Assembly (NCBI GenBank): GCA_963700425.1
Contig: CAVOXO010000001.1
Span: 558,001 to 622,000, forward strand
Direction of reading: 5' to 3'
Source of the DNA: CAVOXO01 sp963700425
GTDB taxonomy: Bacteria > Actinomycetota > Acidimicrobiia > Acidimicrobiales > Microtrichaceae
Length of the DNA: 64,000 nt
The notes below the pieces were generated by a model, which worked only from the letters and a program-made list of their open reading frames with translations, was not told where the DNA came from and did not search any database. Of this stretch, positions 61,163-64,000 are shown one piece after another; position 1 is the first letter of the stretch; every line of letters begins with the position of its first letter. The position numbers and the translations under genes were made by a program.

Positions 61163-62611
61163 TCAGCGAGGGTCGGTGGCCGCGCCGGCGAGGTTGGTGA
61201 TCATCGAACCGAACACGATGTTGTGGAACGGCGTCACCAACCGCCAGTAGATGTGTCCGAAGAGACCGTGGGGGATGAACAGGGCTTTCTGGTGCATCAC
61301 GGCTCGTTGTCCGTCGTCGTGGATCGAGAATTCGAGCCAGGCCTCGCCGGGCAGCTTCATCTCCGCCCGCAGCCGGAGGAGCGTGCCCCGTTCGAGCGCC
61401 TCCACCCGCCAGAAGTCGACGGCATCGCCGACGGCCAGGCGGTTCGGATCACGTCGACCCCGCCGGAGACCGACTCCACCGACCAACCGGTCGAGCATCC
61501 CCCTCACGGCCCAGGCCAGGGGAAACGAGTACCAGCCCCGATCACCACCGATGCCCTCCACCGCCCGCCACACTTCCCCGGCGGAGGCGCCGATATCGAC
61601 GGACCGATCGTCGCGGTACGCGGTTCCGCCGCTCCACTCGGGATCGGTGGGCATCGGGTCGCTCGGAGCCCCGGGCCATTCGGCTCCCGACCAGCGGGTC
61701 ACGACCTCGGCATCGCGGATCCGTTCGAGGGCCAGGCGGACCGCTTCGTCGAAGGGGCACGGCTCGAAGGGGACGAGGTCTTCGATGTCGTGTTCACGAG
61801 CCACCACGTTGTTGCGGAGGGACTCGATCAACGGCTGGGCGATCGCCTTCGGCACCGGGGTGACGACATTCACCCAGTGACTCGACAGCCACGGGGACAG
61901 GACCGGGACGGGGATGATGACCCGGTGCGTCAGCCCCGCCACGCGGGCATAGCGCTGCATCATGTCGCGATAGCTCAGGATGTCCGGTCCGGCGATGTCG
62001 AAGCGGCGATTGGTGTTCGCCGCGAGGTCGAGCACACCGACCAGATACGACAACACGTCACGGACGGCGATGGGCTGCACCAGAGAACTCACCCATCGGG
62101 GGGTGACCATGACCGGTAGCCGCTCGGTGAGGTAGCGAAGCATCTCGAACGACGCTGATCCGCTCCCGATGATCACCCCGGCCTGCAACACGATGGCGGG
62201 TACGGAACCGTCGAGGAAGATCTGGCCGACCTCGGCGCGCGACGCCAGGTGGGGCGACGCCTTCTCCCCGGTGGGAACGAGTCCGCCCAGATAGACGATC
62301 CGGGCGACACCCGCGGCTGCCGCCGCCGCCGTGGTGTTCTGAGCCGCCAACCGGTCGGCAGCCTCGAAGCTCTCCCCGGTGCCGATGGAGTGGACGAGGT
62401 AGAAGACCTGGTCCACTCCCTTCATGGGTTCGTCGAGACTCGACCGATCGAGCGCGTCGCCCCTGACGACCTCGACGTCGTCGGCCCACTCCACGCCCTC
62501 GAGCCGGTCGGGTCGCCTGGTCAGGCAACGCACATCATGTCCCGCCTCGACGAGACGAGGAGCAAGGCGACCGCCGATGTATCCGGTGGCCCCCAGTATC
62601 AGGATCTTCAC
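61163..62611 (-). CDS. NAD(P)-binding epimerase-like protein with C-terminal DUF2867 domain
   Basis: 482 residues. The N-terminal extended-SDR/NmrA-like domain starts VKILILGATGYIGGRLAPRL with the GxxGxxG motif, then RCLTRRPDRL and VFYLVHSIGTGESFEAADR. The C-terminal 150 residues are the DUF2867 (polyketide-cyclase-like) domain: DIGASAGEVWRAVEGIGG, GWYSFPLAWAVRGMLDRLVG, MHQKALFIPHGLFGHIYW. The pairing is common in actinobacteria and proteobacteria and of unknown reaction. GTG 62611 has GGAG upstream. The active-site Tyr-x3-Lys of true epimerases is not evident, so it may bind rather than convert nucleotide-linked substrates. Confidence 0.87.
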   Translation of the reverse strand: MKILILGATGYIGGRLAPRLVEAGHDVRCLTRRPDRLEGVEWADDVEVVRGDALDRSSLDEPMKGVDQVFYLVHSIGTGESFEAADRLAAQNTTAAAAAAGVARIVYLGGLVPTGEKASPHLASRAEVGQIFLDGSVPAIVLQAGVIIGSGSASFEMLRYLTERLPVMVTPRWVSSLVQPIAVRDVLSYLVGVLDLAANTNRRFDIAGPDILSYRDMMQRYARVAGLTHRVIIPVPVLSPWLSSHWVNVVTPVPKAIAQPLIESLRNNVVAREHDIEDLVPFEPCPFDEAVRLALERIRDAEVVTRWSGAEWPGAPSDPMPTDPEWSGGTAYRDDRSVDIGASAGEVWRAVEGIGGDRGWYSFPLAWAVRGMLDRLVGGVGLRRGRRDPNRLAVGDAVDFWRVEALERGTLLRLRAEMKLPGEAWLEFSIHDDGQRAVMHQKALFIPHGLFGHIYWRLVTPFHNIVFGSMITNLAGAATDPR

Positions 62612-62643
62612 CTTGCTGCTCCGGGATCGGTCATGTCGGCACG

Positions 62644-63381
62644 CTAGACCTCTGTCGAACCCAGGCTCCGCCGCGCCACGTTGGATCGCCGCCATTCGCG
62701 GTGCGACCACCAGAACAGGGGGATGGCGGCCGAGAGCGTGACGATGACCTGGACGACCGACGCGGACGTGAACTCGTAGCCCTCCGCCCCCACGAGCGAC
62801 GCGACCAGGTTGAACGTGTAGTGAAGGAGCCGGATGATTCCGACACCGGCCGAGGCCAGGGCCAGCGTTCCGAAGAGGACCCTACGGCTCGGTGACCAGA
62901 TGGCATGAGGTTCCTTCGCCTCGATCTCCCGAGCGGTGACCCCGGCGAAGACGGCGATGGGGGTGGCGACCAGCGCGAGCGTGATGGCGAACGCGAGGTC
63001 CAGCGGTTCGGCCCTCTCGGAGAGGGCGAGGTGAGCCGCCGTCGCCGCGCCGACCGCTGCGAGCCCGGCGCCCCAGCACAGTGCCGAGTACAGGACACGG
63101 TGGCGGTCGCTCTGACGTAGCGACCTCAGTGCCGTTCGCGCCGCCGTGTCGGCGTCCCAGCCCTGCGCGACCAGTTCGGTGCAGATCCGATCGGGGGTGG
63201 CCCCCCGGTTCCGCTGACCGACGAGCCATGTCTGAGCCTGCTGTCGGTAGGCCGTGATCGCTTCGGCGGGCGTGGGAGCGGGCGTCGGAGCGACCGGTGG
63301 TGCGTCGGTCGTGGGGCGGGGACCCGATCCCGGCCCGCCGGATCGGTTCGGTTCGCTGTAGGGAAGAAGTGTCGGGTTCAT
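62644..63381 (-). CDS. Multi-pass membrane protein, unknown function
   Basis: 245 residues. A Pro-rich N-terminus (PPVAPTPAPTPAEA) precedes a small helical unit (QTWLVGQRNRGATPDRICTE, then GWDADTAARTALRSL) that resembles a short UBA-like or HTH-like helix bundle. Then come about four to five hydrophobic segments (near 97-116, 126-147, 165-182, 184-196 and 206-222) and a basic tail (SHREWRRSNVARRS). No family recognised. GAGGAGAG precedes the ATG by seven bases. It ends 32 bases before the epimerase-like gene, so co-transcription is likely. Confidence 0.75.
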   Translation of the reverse strand: MNPTLLPYSEPNRSGGPGSGPRPTTDAPPVAPTPAPTPAEAITAYRQQAQTWLVGQRNRGATPDRICTELVAQGWDADTAARTALRSLRQSDRHRVLYSALCWGAGLAAVGAATAAHLALSERAEPLDLAFAITLALVATPIAVFAGVTAREIEAKEPHAIWSPSRRVLFGTLALASAGVGIIRLLHYTFNLVASLVGAEGYEFTSASVVQVIVTLSAAIPLFWWSHREWRRSNVARRSLGSTEV

Positions 63382-63568
63382 GTCGCGTCTCTCCTCGGTG
63401 CGCAAGCACTCGCTCGCGTCGTCGGCTCCTACGATGCCGACGCGACTCGACCGGTGACATCCGGCGGATCCCCCAATCGTCGCCTGGGGGTCACCCAGAG
63501 GCGGCGGGCGGCCTCCGCCGACCGCGAGGGCTTGCGGGTCGAGTGCCCGAGAGCCCGTCATCCCGAGC

Positions 63569-63582
63569 GGGGCGAACGCCCC
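63569..63582. terminator. Weak hairpin downstream of the right-edge gene
   Basis: GGGGC-GAAC-GCCCC forms a compact five-pair stem-loop 14 bases beyond the stop of the carotenoid-oxygenase-like gene. A second dyad (CCCCCA at 63470-63475, TGGGGG at 63485-63490) lies further on. Neither has a U tract. Confidence 0.3.
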
Positions 63583-63596
63583 GGCCCCCGCATACC

Positions 63597-64000
63597 TCAC
63601 AGCCGAGGAAGCACCTCGGTGCGGAGCACGTCGGCCACGAGCGGGTCGAATCGCCAGGTGGCGGCCCGAGCGGCGAGCTCGCCCTCGATGTCGACGCGGT
63701 AGTCGGGACGCGACGAGGCCGTCGAGTCCAACCACGTCGAATGCAGGGTGAGCGGGATGGCGAGCCGGGGGTGACCCAACCTGGCAAGCGGACCCGTCGA
63801 CAACCGGGCCGCGTCGAAGATCCACAACTCCCGCCCGGAGGTGTCGGGACCGACGTGATCGGAGAACACGACGGCCACGACGTAGCCGTCGGCGGACCCG
63901 GTTGCCGTTCCGTTGCGCGGGACGAAGGTGACGGTCCAGCAGAACCTGTCGCCGGGGAACGCGAACGCGTCGGCGATGTCGCCGGCGTCGTGATCGACCC
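63597..64000 (-). CDS. Carotenoid cleavage oxygenase-like protein, C-terminal part only
   Basis: The last 133 codons or so of a protein whose N-terminus lies beyond the window. FPGDRFCWTVTFVPRNG, DGYVVAVVFSDHVG, LWIFDAARLSTGPLARL and IPLTLHSTWL match the final propeller blades of RPE65/carotenoid-oxygenase-type enzymes. LHSTWL supplies the last iron-binding His, as LHSAWMP does in the homologue ending at 15261. The C-terminal 45 residues (DIEGELAARAATWRFDPLVA) are helical and polar. Which substrate it cleaves cannot be judged from this fragment. Confidence 0.75.
   Translation of the reverse strand, partial: VDHDAGDIADAFAFPGDRFCWTVTFVPRNGTATGSADGYVVAVVFSDHVGPDTSGRELWIFDAARLSTGPLARLGHPRLAIPLTLHSTWLDSTASSRPDYRVDIEGELAARAATWRFDPLVADVLRTEVLPRL

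Overview
The window is GC-rich, densely packed DNA with many GTG starts, four-base stop/start overlaps (ATGA or GTGA), actinobacterial lipoprotein signals and several mycobacterium-like proteins (CadI/ArsI, short beta-carbonic anhydrase, KshA-like Rieske oxygenase). I infer a free-living actinobacterium, perhaps of the Acidimicrobiia; no rRNA or marker gene confirms this. I saw no tRNA, rRNA, transposase, CRISPR array or prophage gene.

Layout. 1-7.1 kb: a divergent CaCA-type cation antiporter (cut by the edge) and a complete mrpABCDEFG Na+/H+ antiporter operon ending in a translationally coupled beta-carbonic anhydrase, with an AT-rich divergent promoter between them. 7.2-10.1 kb: DUF1622 protein, then acr3-arsI facing arsR across a perfect ArsR-type palindrome, then a Dabb protein. 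10.2-19.8 kb: a six-gene minus-strand catabolic operon (carotenoid-oxygenase-like, amidohydrolase, SDR, ThuA-like, P450, amidohydrolase) facing a Rieske oxygenase, a lipoprotein and a TetR regulator, with nested dyads in the shared promoter. 19.8-27.1 kb: a xylose-type ABC importer (xylFGH-like), an ASPIC/UnbV lipoprotein and two Gfo/Idh dehydrogenases. 27.1-32.6 kb: GlcG/HbpS protein, a vanadium-haloperoxidase-type lipoprotein, amidase and acyl-CoA synthetase. 32.6-36.6 kb: a disrupted PEP-synthase-like gene with a membrane partner, and a metallophosphoesterase. 36.7-40.8 kb: a TetR-led operon with thioesterase, KshA-like Rieske protein, DapB-like reductase and nitroreductase. 41-49.2 kb: acyltransferase, lipoproteins, sulfatase, DUF6325/SHOCT pair, methyltransferase. 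49.2-56.6 kb: a TasA/camelysin-like protein coupled to a giant secreted protein. 56.8-64 kb: lipid-type enzymes, lipoproteins and membrane proteins, then the C-terminus of a second carotenoid-oxygenase-like protein.

The most unusual locus is at 49.2-56.6 kb. A TasA-like gene overlaps a gene whose product begins with a SipW-type (Ser-His-Asp) signal peptidase, continues through a second, signal-peptide-like membrane segment nearly matching that of the TasA-like protein, then a fibronectin III domain, four blocks of a thrombospondin-3 motif plus exactly seven FG-GAP repeats each (four predicted seven-bladed propellers), and a C-terminal WNG-repeat domain. I infer a signal peptidase fused to its own secreted substrate, processing itself in cis and the TasA-like protein in trans, and displaying a very long calcium-dependent surface or matrix fibre.

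Many otherwise normal genes carry single-base frameshifts (mrpC, mrpD, thuA-like, SDR, UnbV, PEP-synthase-like, nitroreductase, sulfatase, giant protein). Several sit in homopolymers, and they are densest in the FG-GAP repeats, so residual assembly indels are more likely than gene decay. I annotate these as single genes and give the position of each shift.
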